Positions 1 through 9,220 are shown, counted from the first letter of the stretch. The stretch is 64,000 bases of DNA from Sphingomonas sp. CCH21-G11 (GCF_001555965.1 NZ_LSHX01000054.1:1-64000); one strand, 5' to 3'. Notes: generated from the letters alone by a model not told the origin. Translations and numbers: made by a program.

Positions 1-1004
1 CCCCGACGCTCAGCGCGGCCCCGGCCCCGCGGGCGGTGATGCCGGTGCCTGCCGCGGTGCGCCCCGCGCCGCCGCCTCCCGTGGCCCCCGCGGCATTGGT
101 GACGGGCATCGACGCGATCGCAACCGAATTCGGGGGCAAGGTCGGCATCGCGGTGAAGAGCATCGATGAAGGCTGGATGGTCGCCAAGAACGGCGACCAG
201 CGCATGCCGCAGCAAAGCGTCAGCAAGCTGTGGGTGGCGATGACGATGCTCGATGCGCGCGACAAAGGTCGCGTGCGGCTCGAGGATTCGGTGACGATCA
301 CCCGCAACGACCTGACGCTGTTCCATCAGCCGATCGCCGGCTTGATGAAGGACGGCAGCTATCGGACGACGGTGGGCGAACTGTTCCGCCGCGCCATGAC
401 GATGAGCGACAATACCGCCAATGACCGGCTGCTCCAGCTGGTCGGCGGGCCGCAGGCGGTGCGCGGCTTCATCGCCGACCGCAATCTCGGCAATATCCGC
501 TTCGGCCCCGGCGAACGGCTGCTCCAGTCGCGCACCGCCGGGCTGGAATGGAAGCAGGATTATGCGATGGGCCGCGCGTTCGAGGCGGCCCGTGCCAAGC
601 TGCCGCGCGAAGTGCGTCAGGCGGCGTTCGACAGCTATGTCGCCGAACCGATCGACGGGGCGGGGGCGGCGGCGATCGCCAACGCGCTTGCCCGGCTGAA
701 GCGCGGCGAGCTGTTGTCGGCGGGATCGACGACGTTGCTCATCTCCACCATGCAGGAATCGCGCACCGGCCGCGCGCGGCTGAAGGGTGCGGTACCTGCC
801 GGCTGGGTGCTGGGTCACAAGACCGGGACCGGCCAGGATTTCTTTGGCCGCACCGCGGGCTTCAACGATGTCGGCATCCTGACCGCACCCGACGGCAAGA
901 GCTATGCGATCGCGGTCCTGATCGGCGACACGCGCCGGCCGATTCCCGAGCGCCAGCAGCTGATGCAGACCGTCGTCGCGAGCGTCGTCGCCAATCACCG
1001 CTGA
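1..1004 (+). CDS. Class A beta-lactamase-like serine hydrolase, 5' end missing
   Basis: Periplasmic penicillin-binding-fold serine hydrolase, probably a class A beta-lactamase or relative. The three family motifs are visible in order: SVSK (nucleophile Ser codon at 216, SxxK), SDN in 'MSDNTAND', and KTG in 'GHKTGTG'. The general-base Glu of the omega loop is not certain; the Glu of 'GLEW' is the best candidate. The frame is open to the left edge of the window and its first visible part is Pro/Ala-rich, so the signal peptide and true start lie upstream; the GTG at 36 and ATG at 39 are probably internal. It ends 33 bases before the convergent csoR gene. Beta-lactam hydrolysis is inferred from motifs only. 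Confidence 0.8.
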   Translation, partial: PTLSAAPAPRAVMPVPAAVRPAPPPPVAPAALVTGIDAIATEFGGKVGIAVKSIDEGWMVAKNGDQRMPQQSVSKLWVAMTMLDARDKGRVRLEDSVTITRNDLTLFHQPIAGLMKDGSYRTTVGELFRRAMTMSDNTANDRLLQLVGGPQAVRGFIADRNLGNIRFGPGERLLQSRTAGLEWKQDYAMGRAFEAARAKLPREVRQAAFDSYVAEPIDGAGAAAIANALARLKRGELLSAGSTTLLISTMQESRTGRARLKGAVPAGWVLGHKTGTGQDFFGRTAGFNDVGILTAPDGKSYAIAVLIGDTRRPIPERQQLMQTVVASVVANHR

Positions 1005-1037
1005 TTGCCGTTGCCGGCCGCCTGGCCGTCGGTTCGT

Positions 1038-1310
1038 TCAGCGCTTCACTTTTTCGAACAGCTCGATCAGCTCGTTGAACTTGGCACGCTGTTCATTGGC
1101 GTCGCCCGCGGCGATCGCCTCGCCGACGCAGCAGGCGGCGTGGTCCTTCAGGATCTCGCTCTCGGCCTTGCCGAGCGCCGCCTTGATCGCCTGGACCTGG
1201 TGGAGGATGTCGATGCAATAGCGATCGTCCTCCACCATCTGGATGACGCCGCGCACCTGACCCTCGATTCGCTTCAGCCGATTGCGGATTTCCGCCTTGT
1301 GCCTACCCAT
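1038..1310 (-). CDS. csoR: CsoR-type copper-sensing repressor
   Basis: Ninety-residue all-helical metal-sensing repressor of the CsoR/FrmR/RcnR (DUF156) family. Cys32, His57 and Cys61 have the same spacing (25 and 4) as the Cu(I) ligands of mycobacterial CsoR, so copper is the likely inducer rather than nickel or formaldehyde. The start at 1310 (MGRHK...) fits family length; an upstream in-frame extension to 1430 would run through the shared promoter and into copA. It is divergent from copA, 65 bases away, with a CsoR-like operator between the two, so it probably represses copA-copB and itself until Cu(I) binds. Family assignment is firm; metal specificity is inferred from ligands and neighbours. 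Confidence 0.9.
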   Translation of the reverse strand: MGRHKAEIRNRLKRIEGQVRGVIQMVEDDRYCIDILHQVQAIKAALGKAESEILKDHAACCVGEAIAAGDANEQRAKFNELIELFEKVKR

Positions 1311-1327
1311 CTCGCCGACCCGCTTGA

Positions 1328-1344
1328 ATACCCAAGGGGGGTAT
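1328..1344. promoter_or_regulatory. Putative CsoR operator between csoR and copA
   Basis: ATACCC-AAGGG-GGGTAT: a perfect 6-bp inverted repeat with a G-rich 5-base centre. AT-flanked G/C tracts of this kind are typical operators of CsoR/FrmR-family repressors. It sits 17 bases before the csoR start and 31 before the copA start, so one site could control both genes. Confidence 0.7.
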
Positions 1345-1375
1345 AGTATCGGCGCGGCGAAGGACAGGCAACACC

Positions 1376-3280
1376 ATGGTGCATTCACGTTCACGGCGAT
1401 CGGTGCTGGCCGGCATGGGTGCCGGCGCATCGTTGCTGACGATGCCGGCCTGGGCGCAGGGGCATTCGATGCACCGCGCGCCGCGCCGCGGCGGCCCGAT
1501 CCCGGCCGGCTTCGACGAGGTGTCAGGCGAGGTGATCGACCTGACGATCGGCAGCGGCCATCGCGTGGTCGAGGGGCGGCGCGGTCCCGGCGTCGCGGTG
1601 AACGGCAGCGTGCCCGGCCCGCTCATCCGCCTGGTCGAGGGCCAGCGCGTCCGCCTGAACGTCACGAACAGGCTGGACGTCGACAGTTCGGTGCATTGGC
1701 ACGGCCTGCTGGTGCCGTTCCAGTATGACGGCGTGCCCGGCATCAGCTTTCCCGGCATCCGCCCGGGCGAGACCTTCACCTATGATTTTCCCGTCCGCCA
1801 GGCCGGGACCTACTGGTACCACAGCCATTCCGGCCTGCAGGAACAGTCCGGCCATTACGGGCCGATGATCATCGCGCCGCGCGGCGGCGATCCCCTGGGG
1901 GTCGATCGCGACTACATCCTGCTGCTCAGCGAGTTCACCACGCTCGACCCGCATTTCATCATGAACCGGCTGCGCACCGGCGGCGGCTATTTCAACTATC
2001 GCCAGAACACGTTGACCGACGATTATCCGATGTCGGCGGAAGAAAGACGGATGTGGGGCCGGATGCGCATGATGCCGACCGACATTGCGGACATCGGCGC
2101 ACCGACCTACACCTTCCTCGCCAATGGCCGGGGGCCGGGCGAGGGGATGGAATATCTGTTCCGCGCCGGCGAGCGGATCCGCCTGCGCGTCATCAACGGG
2201 TCGGCGCAGAGCTTCTTCAACGTGCGCATCCCGGGCCTGGCGATGCAGGTCGTCGCCACCGACGGCCAGCCGGTGCGGCCGGTCGAGGTCGACGAGTTCC
2301 AGATCGGCACCGCCGAAACCTATGACGTGATCGTCGAGCCGGGTTCGGCGCCCGCCTATACCATCGTGGCGGAATCGATGGAGCGATCGGGCATGGCGGT
2401 CGCCACGCTGGCCAGCGCGCCGGGACTGCGCGCCGACGTGCCGCCGCTGCGCGATCCGCCGGTGCTGACGATGGGCGACATGGGCATGAACCATGGCGCG
2501 GCGAATCACGGCGCCCCCGGTGAAGGCGGCATGGATCATGGGAACATGGGTCATGGCACGATGGACCATGGCACGATGAGCCACGGCACGATGAGCCACG
2601 GCACGATGGACCATGGTGCGATGGACCATGGTGCGATGGACCATGGTGCGATGGGCCATGGCATGACCGCCGATGATGCGAAGCCAAGGTCCGATCCCGC
2701 GATGGACATGGCCGGCATGAAGATGCGCGACACGTCACTGCTGCCGCCCGATGTGGCGGTGGGGCCGGGAATCGACATGGTGGCGATGGCGCCGGTCGAC
2801 AAAATGGGCGACCCCGGGCTCGGCCTGCGCGACGTGCCGCACCGCGTGCTCAATTACCGGATGCTCGCCGCTCGCGATCCGCGCCCCGAGGTTCGCGCGC
2901 CGACGCGACTGATCGAGCTTCACCTGACCGGCAACATGGAACGCTATATGTGGTCGTTCGACGGCCGGATGTATTCGTCGGTCAGCGACGTGCCGATCCG
3001 CTTTGCCTGGAACGAGCGGGTACGCGTCAAGCTGGTCAACAACACGATGATGGCGCACCCCATCCATCTGCACGGGATGTTCTTTGAACTGGTCAACGGC
3101 CAGCCTGCCGAAAGCCAGCCGCGCAAGAACACGATGATCGTCCAGCCGGGCGCCAGCGCGACGTTCGACCTCACCGCCGACGAACCCGGCGACTGGGCGT
3201 TTCACTGCCACCTGCTCTATCACATGCATGGCGGCATGATGCAGACGGTGACCGTGATGGGGCCGGAGCAACCGGCGTGA
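1376..3280 (+). CDS. copA: CopA-type periplasmic multicopper oxidase
   Basis: Copper-resistance multicopper oxidase of 634 residues that oxidises Cu(I) and binds copper in the periplasm. A twin-arginine signal (SRRSVLAG near residue 7) indicates folded Tat export. All copper sites are present: HWHG (His107/His109), YHSH (His149/His151), HPIHLHG (His561, 564, 566) and the type-1 motif HCHLLYH with Cys611, His616 and Met621. Between the second and third cupredoxin domains there is a Met/His-rich insert with nine pentapeptide repeats (residues 386-430). The ATG at 1376 directly precedes the Tat signal. The copB start overlaps its stop (GTGA), so the two are co-translated. Regulation by the divergent CsoR is inferred. 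Confidence 0.95.
   Translation: MVHSRSRRSVLAGMGAGASLLTMPAWAQGHSMHRAPRRGGPIPAGFDEVSGEVIDLTIGSGHRVVEGRRGPGVAVNGSVPGPLIRLVEGQRVRLNVTNRLDVDSSVHWHGLLVPFQYDGVPGISFPGIRPGETFTYDFPVRQAGTYWYHSHSGLQEQSGHYGPMIIAPRGGDPLGVDRDYILLLSEFTTLDPHFIMNRLRTGGGYFNYRQNTLTDDYPMSAEERRMWGRMRMMPTDIADIGAPTYTFLANGRGPGEGMEYLFRAGERIRLRVINGSAQSFFNVRIPGLAMQVVATDGQPVRPVEVDEFQIGTAETYDVIVEPGSAPAYTIVAESMERSGMAVATLASAPGLRADVPPLRDPPVLTMGDMGMNHGAANHGAPGEGGMDHGNMGHGTMDHGTMSHGTMSHGTMDHGAMDHGAMDHGAMGHGMTADDAKPRSDPAMDMAGMKMRDTSLLPPDVAVGPGIDMVAMAPVDKMGDPGLGLRDVPHRVLNYRMLAARDPRPEVRAPTRLIELHLTGNMERYMWSFDGRMYSSVSDVPIRFAWNERVRVKLVNNTMMAHPIHLHGMFFELVNGQPAESQPRKNTMIVQPGASATFDLTADEPGDWAFHCHLLYHMHGGMMQTVTVMGPEQPA
2531..2665 (+). repeat. Nine 15-bp tandem repeats encoding M-x-H-G-x units in copA
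   Basis: Nine in-frame 15-bp units coding for MDHGN, MGHGT, MDHGT, MSHGT (twice), MDHGA (three times) and MGHGM. Met/His repeats of this kind bind copper in CopA and related periplasmic proteins. The near-identical DNA of adjacent units suggests expansion by slippage. Confidence 0.95.
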
Positions 3281-4269
3281 CGCTCGCCCATGGCCGATGG
3301 CTGGCGCTCGCCGTCGCGGTGGCGGCCACGCCTGCCGAGGCCCAGGATCATGGCGGGCATGGCAGCCACAGCGCGCATCAAGCCTCACCTGCGCCGACAC
3401 CCGAACCGACGCTTCCGCCGGTTCAGGCCGACCCGCACGCCGGGCACCAGATGGCCGATCCGCACGCGGGACATGCAATGCCGGCCCCGCCAAGCCTGCC
3501 AAGCCCACCGGCTGAGGCCCCCGGCATCGAGACGCCACCCCCGCCCGGGGCCGGCAGCGGCCCGCCGCGCGCCGCCGATGCGATCTGGGGCGCCGAGGCG
3601 ATGCGGGCGTCGCGGCGCGCGTTGCAGCAGGTGCACGGCGATTATCCGCTGTTCTGGTTCCAGGTCGATCGGGCGGAAGTCCAGATGCGCGATGGCCGCG
3701 ACGGCTATCTGTGGGACATACAGGGCTATTATGGCGGACCGACCGAGCGGCTGTGGTTCAAGAGCGAAGGCGAAGGGGCGTTCGGCGCCGCCCCCGACGA
3801 TGCCGAGGTGCAGGCGCTCTATGCGCGCGCGATCGCGCCGTTCTTCGACGTGCAGGCCGGCATTCGCCACGACATCGCCGGGCCGGACACGACCCATGCG
3901 GTCGTCAGCATCCAGGGGCTCGCGCCCTATCTGTTCGAGATCGACGCTGCCCTGTTCCTGTCGCATCGCGGCGACCTGACCGCGCGGATCGAGGCTGAGC
4001 TCGACCAGCGCATCACTCAGCGCCTGATCGTTCAACCCCGTATCGAAGCCAATCTCGCCGCCCAGGATATCCCGATGCTGGGCGTTGGGGCCGGGCTCGA
4101 CCAGTTCGATTTCGGCGTGCGGTTACGCTATGAATTCGTGCGCGAGTTCGCCCCCTATATCGGCGTCGAGCAAAGCTGGCGCACCGGTCGCGGCGCGGAC
4201 TTCGCGCGCGCGGCCGGCACCGACCCCAGCGTTACCCAGTTCGTCGCCGGCATCCGCCTCTGGTTCTAG
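3277..4269 (+). CDS. copB: CopB-type outer-membrane copper resistance protein
   Basis: CopB family outer-membrane beta-barrel of 330 residues that acts with CopA in copper sequestration. A signal peptide ends near 'AEAQ'. It is followed by a His/Met/Pro-rich segment with DHGGHGSH and two copies of DPHAGH, likely copper-binding. The C-terminal two thirds has the alternating aromatic pattern of a barrel and ends in Phe ('GIRLWF'), the usual C-terminal signature of outer-membrane proteins. The GTG start overlaps the copA stop by three bases. Its own stop overlaps that of the convergent halogenase gene. Confidence 0.92.
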   Translation: MTLAHGRWLALAVAVAATPAEAQDHGGHGSHSAHQASPAPTPEPTLPPVQADPHAGHQMADPHAGHAMPAPPSLPSPPAEAPGIETPPPPGAGSGPPRAADAIWGAEAMRASRRALQQVHGDYPLFWFQVDRAEVQMRDGRDGYLWDIQGYYGGPTERLWFKSEGEGAFGAAPDDAEVQALYARAIAPFFDVQAGIRHDIAGPDTTHAVVSIQGLAPYLFEIDAALFLSHRGDLTARIEAELDQRITQRLIVQPRIEANLAAQDIPMLGVGAGLDQFDFGVRLRYEFVREFAPYIGVEQSWRTGRGADFARAAGTDPSVTQFVAGIRLWF

Positions 4270-5771
4270 GCCGCCGCCGGGCAGTATCGGCTGAGATAGT
4301 CGGCATGGCTCGGCATGTGCTGGACGACATACTGGATGGATTGTTCGATCGCGTCATATTCCTGGCGCGTCGTCGGTTCGGGCAGGCTGTCGGCCATCGC
4401 GTTGTGGCCCTGCATCGCAATGCCCTGACCCATCATCACCGCCGCCCAGCTCGTCTCGGTGAACAGTTCGTCATCCTCGCGGAAGATCTGGCCATTGTGG
4501 CGGAACAGCTCGATCTTTTCGGTGAGGCTGTCGGGCACCGCCATGGTCCGGCAATGATTCCAGAAGTCGCTGTCGTCACGCGCCGTGGATTTATAATGCA
4601 GGATCAGGAAGTCGCGGATGCGCGCATATTCCTTGCCCGTCAGCCGGTTGAAGGCTGCCTCCTGCACCGGCGTTACCCCGTCTAGCGAGAGGAGCGCGAT
4701 CAGCTTGTTGATGCCGGTGTTGATGAGGTGGATCGACGTGGACTCGAGTGGCTCCATGAACCCCGCCGCCAGGCCGAGCGCGACGACATTCTTGTTCCAG
4801 AACTTCTTGCGCCGCCCGGTGACGAAGCGCAGCCAGTTGGGATCGGCGGCCGGCTTGCCCGCGATGTTCCCGACCAGGATGTCGAGCGCGGTATCGTCGG
4901 CCATGAAGCTGCTGCAATAGACGTGGCCATTGCCGTTGCGGTGCTGGAGCGGCACCTGCCACTGCCAGCCGGCACTGTGCGCAGTGGCGCGGGTATAGGG
5001 CAGCGGCGGGCTGCCATCCTCACGCAGGCAGGGAAGCGCGACGGCGCGGTCGCACGGCAGATAGTGCGACCAGTCCTCATAGCCGGTGTGCAGCGCCTGC
5101 TCGATCAGCAGGCCGCGGAAGCCCGAGCAGTCGATGAACAGGTCGCCGGCGATGAGCGTCGCGTCATCGAGCGTTACCGACGTGACGAAGCCGGTTTCGC
5201 CGTCGATCGCGACATCGCCCACCTTGCCCTCGCGCCGCACCACGCCGCGCTGCTCGGCATAGGTGCGCAGGAAGCGGGCATAGCGCCCCGCGTCGATATG
5301 ATAGGCGTAATTGACCGGCGGCAGATCGTCGCGCTGATAATCGGCGGTGCGGGCAAAACGGCCGAAATGCGCCGCCATGGTTTCCATGTTGAACAGCTGG
5401 ATCGGGCGGTTGTCTCCGGCGACGTGATATCGGTGCCAGACATGGTGGAACGAAATACCGTCGATCTCATAGCCGTAATTGCCGAACGGATGGATGTAGC
5501 TGTCGCCGATCCGGCCCCAGTTGACGAACTGGATGCCCAGCTTGAAGCTCCCCTGCACGCACGACATCATCTCGCGCTCGTCGATTTCGAGCAGGCGGTT
5601 GAAATCGACAAAGGGCGGGATGGTCGCCTCACCGACGCCGACGGTGCCGATCTGTTCGGATTCGATGAGCGTGATCGAGACGGGACGGCCCGCACGCAGC
5701 CGCGATAGCGCCGCCGCTGCCATCCAGCCTGCGGTGCCCCCGCCGACGATGACGATATGCTCGATGGCCAT
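4266..5771 (-). CDS. FAD-dependent tryptophan halogenase-like protein of the glucan locus
   Basis: Flavoprotein of 501 residues in the tryptophan-halogenase family. It has an N-terminal FAD motif (GGGTAGW, residues 10-16), GVGEAT, a Lys at 77 where PrnA/RebH have catalytic Lys79 (FKLGIQF), and W269-x-W271-x-V-P matching the WxWxIP signature. Start 5771 is chosen for a good AGGAGAGG ribosome site. It is divergent from a TonB-dependent receptor and shares a promoter region with two LacI-like operators. Members of this subfamily recur in sugar-utilisation loci of Sphingomonas, Caulobacter and Xanthomonas, where the substrate is unknown; there are no NRPS/PKS genes nearby, so natural-product chlorination is unlikely. 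All recognisable catalytic residues seem to be kept. Confidence 0.85.
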   Translation of the reverse strand: MAIEHIVIVGGGTAGWMAAAALSRLRAGRPVSITLIESEQIGTVGVGEATIPPFVDFNRLLEIDEREMMSCVQGSFKLGIQFVNWGRIGDSYIHPFGNYGYEIDGISFHHVWHRYHVAGDNRPIQLFNMETMAAHFGRFARTADYQRDDLPPVNYAYHIDAGRYARFLRTYAEQRGVVRREGKVGDVAIDGETGFVTSVTLDDATLIAGDLFIDCSGFRGLLIEQALHTGYEDWSHYLPCDRAVALPCLREDGSPPLPYTRATAHSAGWQWQVPLQHRNGNGHVYCSSFMADDTALDILVGNIAGKPAADPNWLRFVTGRRKKFWNKNVVALGLAAGFMEPLESTSIHLINTGINKLIALLSLDGVTPVQEAAFNRLTGKEYARIRDFLILHYKSTARDDSDFWNHCRTMAVPDSLTEKIELFRHNGQIFREDDELFTETSWAAVMMGQGIAMQGHNAMADSLPEPTTRQEYDAIEQSIQYVVQHMPSHADYLSRYCPAAA

Positions 5772-5862
5772 GTCCCCGATCCTCTCCTGCGTGCGCGCGT
5801 CCCGGCTGGTCTTGCTGCCCCGGTTGATGCGGCAGGGCGAAACATAGCGCAAATCGCCAACA

Positions 5863-5876
5863 TGTGAACGTTCATA
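5863..5876. promoter_or_regulatory. LacI-family operator-like site 1
   Basis: TGTGAACGTTCATA: half-sites agree at 6 of 7 positions around a central CpG, the usual LacI/GalR-family form. It lies in the 200-base divergent promoter between the halogenase and the TonB-dependent receptor, 23 bases centre-to-centre from site 2. Confidence 0.65.
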
Positions 5877-5885
5877 TTTCGCGCT

Positions 5886-5899
5886 TGTGAACGCTCTCA
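5886..5899. promoter_or_regulatory. LacI-family operator-like site 2
   Basis: TGTGAACGCTCTCA: same left half-site as site 1 and the GH3 upstream site; half-sites agree at 5 of 7 positions. Two nearby copies suggest cooperative binding of the regulator encoded at 10292-11353. Confidence 0.6.
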
Positions 5900-5970
5900 A
5901 TTGCCGATATCATCCGTGGCGAGGCCAGCAGTCATAGCCGGCACGAAACAGGTTTTGAGGGGAGGTTGGT

Positions 5971-8900
5971 TTGGCACGCAAACCCATGAGCGGCATCGCG
6001 CGCGCATCGCGCCTGGCGGCAATGTCCACGGCATCTGGCCTCGCGCTCGCCGCGTTCACCGCACCACCGGCATTGGCGCAGACCGCCGCCGAACCGCAGG
6101 ACGGCACTGCCCAGCCCGCGCCTGCCGACGACGGGACCGCAACGCCCGCCGAAGACGAGATTGTCGTCACCGGCTTCCGCCGCTCGCTCGCCAGCGCCCA
6201 GACGATCAAGCGCAACGCCGACACCGTCGTCGACGTCATCACGGCCGAAGACATCGGCGCGCTGCCTGACCGATCGGTGGCGGAGGCGCTGCAGCGCGTG
6301 CCCGGCATCAACATCTCGCGCTTCGAACAGCGCAACGACCCCGACCGCTTTTCAGTCGAGGGGTCGGGCGTCATCATCCGCGGCCTGCCCTTCGTCCGCT
6401 CCGAGCTGAACGGCCGCGACATCTTCTCCGCCAATGGCGGCCGCGAATTGTCGTTCAACGACGTGTCGCCCGAACTGCTCGGCCGGGTCGAAGTATTCAA
6501 GAACGGCACCGCCGACATGATCGACGGCGGCATTTCCGGCACCGTCAACCTGGTCACGCGCAAGCCGCTGGACAAGCGCGGCTTCAGCATCGCCGGCACG
6601 GTCGAGGGCAATTATGGCGATCTGGCCAAGGAATGGTCGCCCGGCTTTTCGATCCTGGCGTCGAACACCTTTGAAACCGGGATCGGCACCTTCGGGCTTC
6701 AGCTCGCTTATGCCCAGTCGGAACTGGTGACGCGCACCGATGCGTCACAGATCACCGACCCCTGTTATCGTGCGCGCACGCTCGATGCCGGCTGCATCCG
6801 CGTCCGCGCGGTGGGATCGGGGGGGTTTTCGGGCGATCCGCTGGACCCCTCCGCCTTCCCGCCCGCCGGCGCGGTGTTCGTGCCCAAGGGCGCCGGGGTG
6901 CGCACCACCGATTTGACCCGCGACCGCAATGCCTATTCGGCGGTCGGCCAGTGGCAGAGCAGCGACGGCCGCGCCACGCTGACGCTGGAATATCTGCGCG
7001 CGGAGACCGAAGCGACGCTCGACGAATTCGCGATTCTGGCGCTGGTCAATGACGACGCACTGTTTCCGGTGCCCGCGCCCGGCACGACACCGGTGTTCCA
7101 GGGCAACCAGTTTGTCACCGGCACGCTGACCCAGGCGCAGCCGTTCAACGGCGGGCGCGGCATCCCGACCGAGCTGCTTCGCTTCCAGCGCGAAGACGAG
7201 GCGATGACCGAGGACTATTCGCTGACGCTCAAGCTGGAGCCGACCGACCGGCTGCGCTTCAACATCGAATTGCAGAAGATCAATTCGGACCGGACCGAGG
7301 AAGGCTTCATCGGCACGATGCAGACCTATACCGACGTCTTCATCGACAATTCGGGCACGACGCCGCAGGTCCAGTTCCTCCAGCCCGGCGCGACCAATTC
7401 GCCGGCGGGCTATTTCAACGATCCCGCCAACACCTTCTACTGGTTCCTGATCGACAATCAGGTGCGCAACGAAGGCGAGCTGACCACGATGCGCTTCGAC
7501 GCGGAGTATGACGTCAGCGAAGACGGGTTCTTCAAGAAGGCGCGGTTCGGTGCGCGCTGGGGCGACCGCAACCGGGTGACCCGCAACGCCAATTTTTCCA
7601 ACTGGGGCAATCTGGGGGCGCCATGGACCGGGCGCGGCGGCAACTGGAACGGCGCGGATCCACAGGTTTTCGGACCTGGCGGTGCCTATGTCCGCGACTT
7701 CCCCGGTTCGTCGACGCTGCGCGACCCGTTCGGCAGCAATTTCCAGCGCGGCAACGCCCCCGTGCCGCTGGGCGACGGATCGGCGTTCTTCTTTGGCGGC
7801 GACAATCTGGTCGCCGATTATCTGAGCGGATCGATCCGAGACCAGGCGCGCGCGATCACCGATTTCACGCTGACCCCGAATGCGTGGATTCCGCTCGCCG
7901 CGCGCTCCAATGTCGTGGCGGGCGGGCCGTGGACGGCGGGCGAGATTTCCGACGTCGATGAAAGCACTTTCGGCGTCTATGCGCGCGCCGATTTCGGTGC
8001 CGACCTGGGTGGCGACGTGACGCTCGCCGGCAATGTCGGTCTGCGCTATGTCAAGACGACGGTGCGCAGCGGCGGGCAGATCAATTTCCCGGCCGGCGAC
8101 TTTTTCGATGCACCGCCGGGCGGCAATGGCGACGGCCGGGTGAGCGTCGCCGAGCTTCAGCAAGCGTGCGGCAACTTGCAGCCCGGCCAGGTGGCACCGG
8201 GCTATTGCAGCCTGTCGCCGCAGCGGCTGGCGCAATTTGCCTCGGTCTTCACCAGCGAAATCATTGACGACAGTTCGAACATCGATTTCGACAACTGGCT
8301 GCCCAGTTTCAACGCGCGGATCGACTTCGGCAACGGGATGCTGGTGCGTGGCGCGGTGTCGCGGGGGATTTTCCGGCCCGACCTGTCATCCTTCGCCACC
8401 GGGGGTGCGATTTCGGACAATACCACGAACCTGCGCTCCGCCGGCACGCTCGACACCGGGCCGTTGTTCCAGATTTTCACGGGCAACCGCCTGCTTCGAC
8501 CGACCCAGGCGTGGAACTACGACCTGTCGTTCGAATGGTATTTCGATCGCGTCGGCTCCATCACGCTCGCCGGGTTCGTCAAGGACATCAGCGGGATCGT
8601 CAATGGCGGCGCGGTGGTGCGCAACTTCACCAGCGGCAGCGGGGTTTCGACCGACGTGCTGGTCAACGGCCCCGTCAACAGCGACGGCGGCACGTTGAAG
8701 GGCGTGGAGCTGGCCTATCAGCAGACCTATACTTTCCTGCCCGGCCCGTTGAGCGGCTTTGGTTCGCAGATCACCTATACCTATGTCGATGCGGGTGATT
8801 TCAACAACAGCAACCTGGGTGCCGAACAAAGCCCGTTCACCGGCAATCTGCCGCTGGCGGGCGTGTCGAAACACACGGTCAACGCGACCTTGTTCTATGA

Positions 8901-9192
8901 AAAATCGTTCCTGTCGGCGCGTGTCGCCTATAACTGGCGCTCCGACTTCCTCCAGACGCCGCGCGACGTCATCTTCCCGTTCTCGCCCATCTATGGCGAA
9001 GCGACCGGTCAGCTTGACGGTTCGATCTTCGTCACGGTGAACAAGAATCTGAAGGTCGGCGTCCAGGGCGTGAACCTGCTCGACGAAGTCACCCAGACCA
9101 GCCAGGTCATCGATTTCGACGGCACCCGCGTGACGCGATCGGCGTTCCGCAACGACCGGCGCTTTACCTTCCTCGCGCGCTTCAATTTCTGA
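5971..9192 (+). CDS. Large TonB-dependent receptor for glucan uptake
   Basis: Outer-membrane TonB-dependent receptor of 1073 residues, long for the family and typical of carbohydrate receptors in sphingomonads. A signal peptide (to about 'ALAQ') is followed by a TonB box region (EIVVTGFRRS), a plug domain (DVITAEDIGALPD, LQRVPGINI, GTADMIDGG, SGTVNLVTRKP) and a barrel ending in 'FLARFNF'. The TTG start at 5971 is preferred because GGGGAGG lies just upstream; the ATG at 5986 would be too far from it. Gene order and shared operators suggest that it imports oligosaccharides released by the GH16 enzyme downstream. A strong terminator follows. Confidence 0.93.
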   Translation: MARKPMSGIARASRLAAMSTASGLALAAFTAPPALAQTAAEPQDGTAQPAPADDGTATPAEDEIVVTGFRRSLASAQTIKRNADTVVDVITAEDIGALPDRSVAEALQRVPGINISRFEQRNDPDRFSVEGSGVIIRGLPFVRSELNGRDIFSANGGRELSFNDVSPELLGRVEVFKNGTADMIDGGISGTVNLVTRKPLDKRGFSIAGTVEGNYGDLAKEWSPGFSILASNTFETGIGTFGLQLAYAQSELVTRTDASQITDPCYRARTLDAGCIRVRAVGSGGFSGDPLDPSAFPPAGAVFVPKGAGVRTTDLTRDRNAYSAVGQWQSSDGRATLTLEYLRAETEATLDEFAILALVNDDALFPVPAPGTTPVFQGNQFVTGTLTQAQPFNGGRGIPTELLRFQREDEAMTEDYSLTLKLEPTDRLRFNIELQKINSDRTEEGFIGTMQTYTDVFIDNSGTTPQVQFLQPGATNSPAGYFNDPANTFYWFLIDNQVRNEGELTTMRFDAEYDVSEDGFFKKARFGARWGDRNRVTRNANFSNWGNLGAPWTGRGGNWNGADPQVFGPGGAYVRDFPGSSTLRDPFGSNFQRGNAPVPLGDGSAFFFGGDNLVADYLSGSIRDQARAITDFTLTPNAWIPLAARSNVVAGGPWTAGEISDVDESTFGVYARADFGADLGGDVTLAGNVGLRYVKTTVRSGGQINFPAGDFFDAPPGGNGDGRVSVAELQQACGNLQPGQVAPGYCSLSPQRLAQFASVFTSEIIDDSSNIDFDNWLPSFNARIDFGNGMLVRGAVSRGIFRPDLSSFATGGAISDNTTNLRSAGTLDTGPLFQIFTGNRLLRPTQAWNYDLSFEWYFDRVGSITLAGFVKDISGIVNGGAVVRNFTSGSGVSTDVLVNGPVNSDGGTLKGVELAYQQTYTFLPGPLSGFGSQITYTYVDAGDFNNSNLGAEQSPFTGNLPLAGVSKHTVNATLFYEKSFLSARVAYNWRSDFLQTPRDVIFPFSPIYGEATGQLDGSIFVTVNKNLKVGVQGVNLLDEVTQTSQVIDFDGTRVTRSAFRNDRRFTFLARFNF

Positions 9193-9220
9193 TCGCGCGG
9201 CGCCGGTCGGGCGGGTTTCG

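Noticed and set aside
2531..2665. CRISPR-like or minisatellite array
   Set aside because: The 15-bp units are in frame, code for Met/His pentapeptides of CopA, and have no spacers.
4266..5771. Halogenase as part of a natural-product cluster
   Set aside because: No NRPS, PKS or tailoring genes within the window; the context is sugar uptake.
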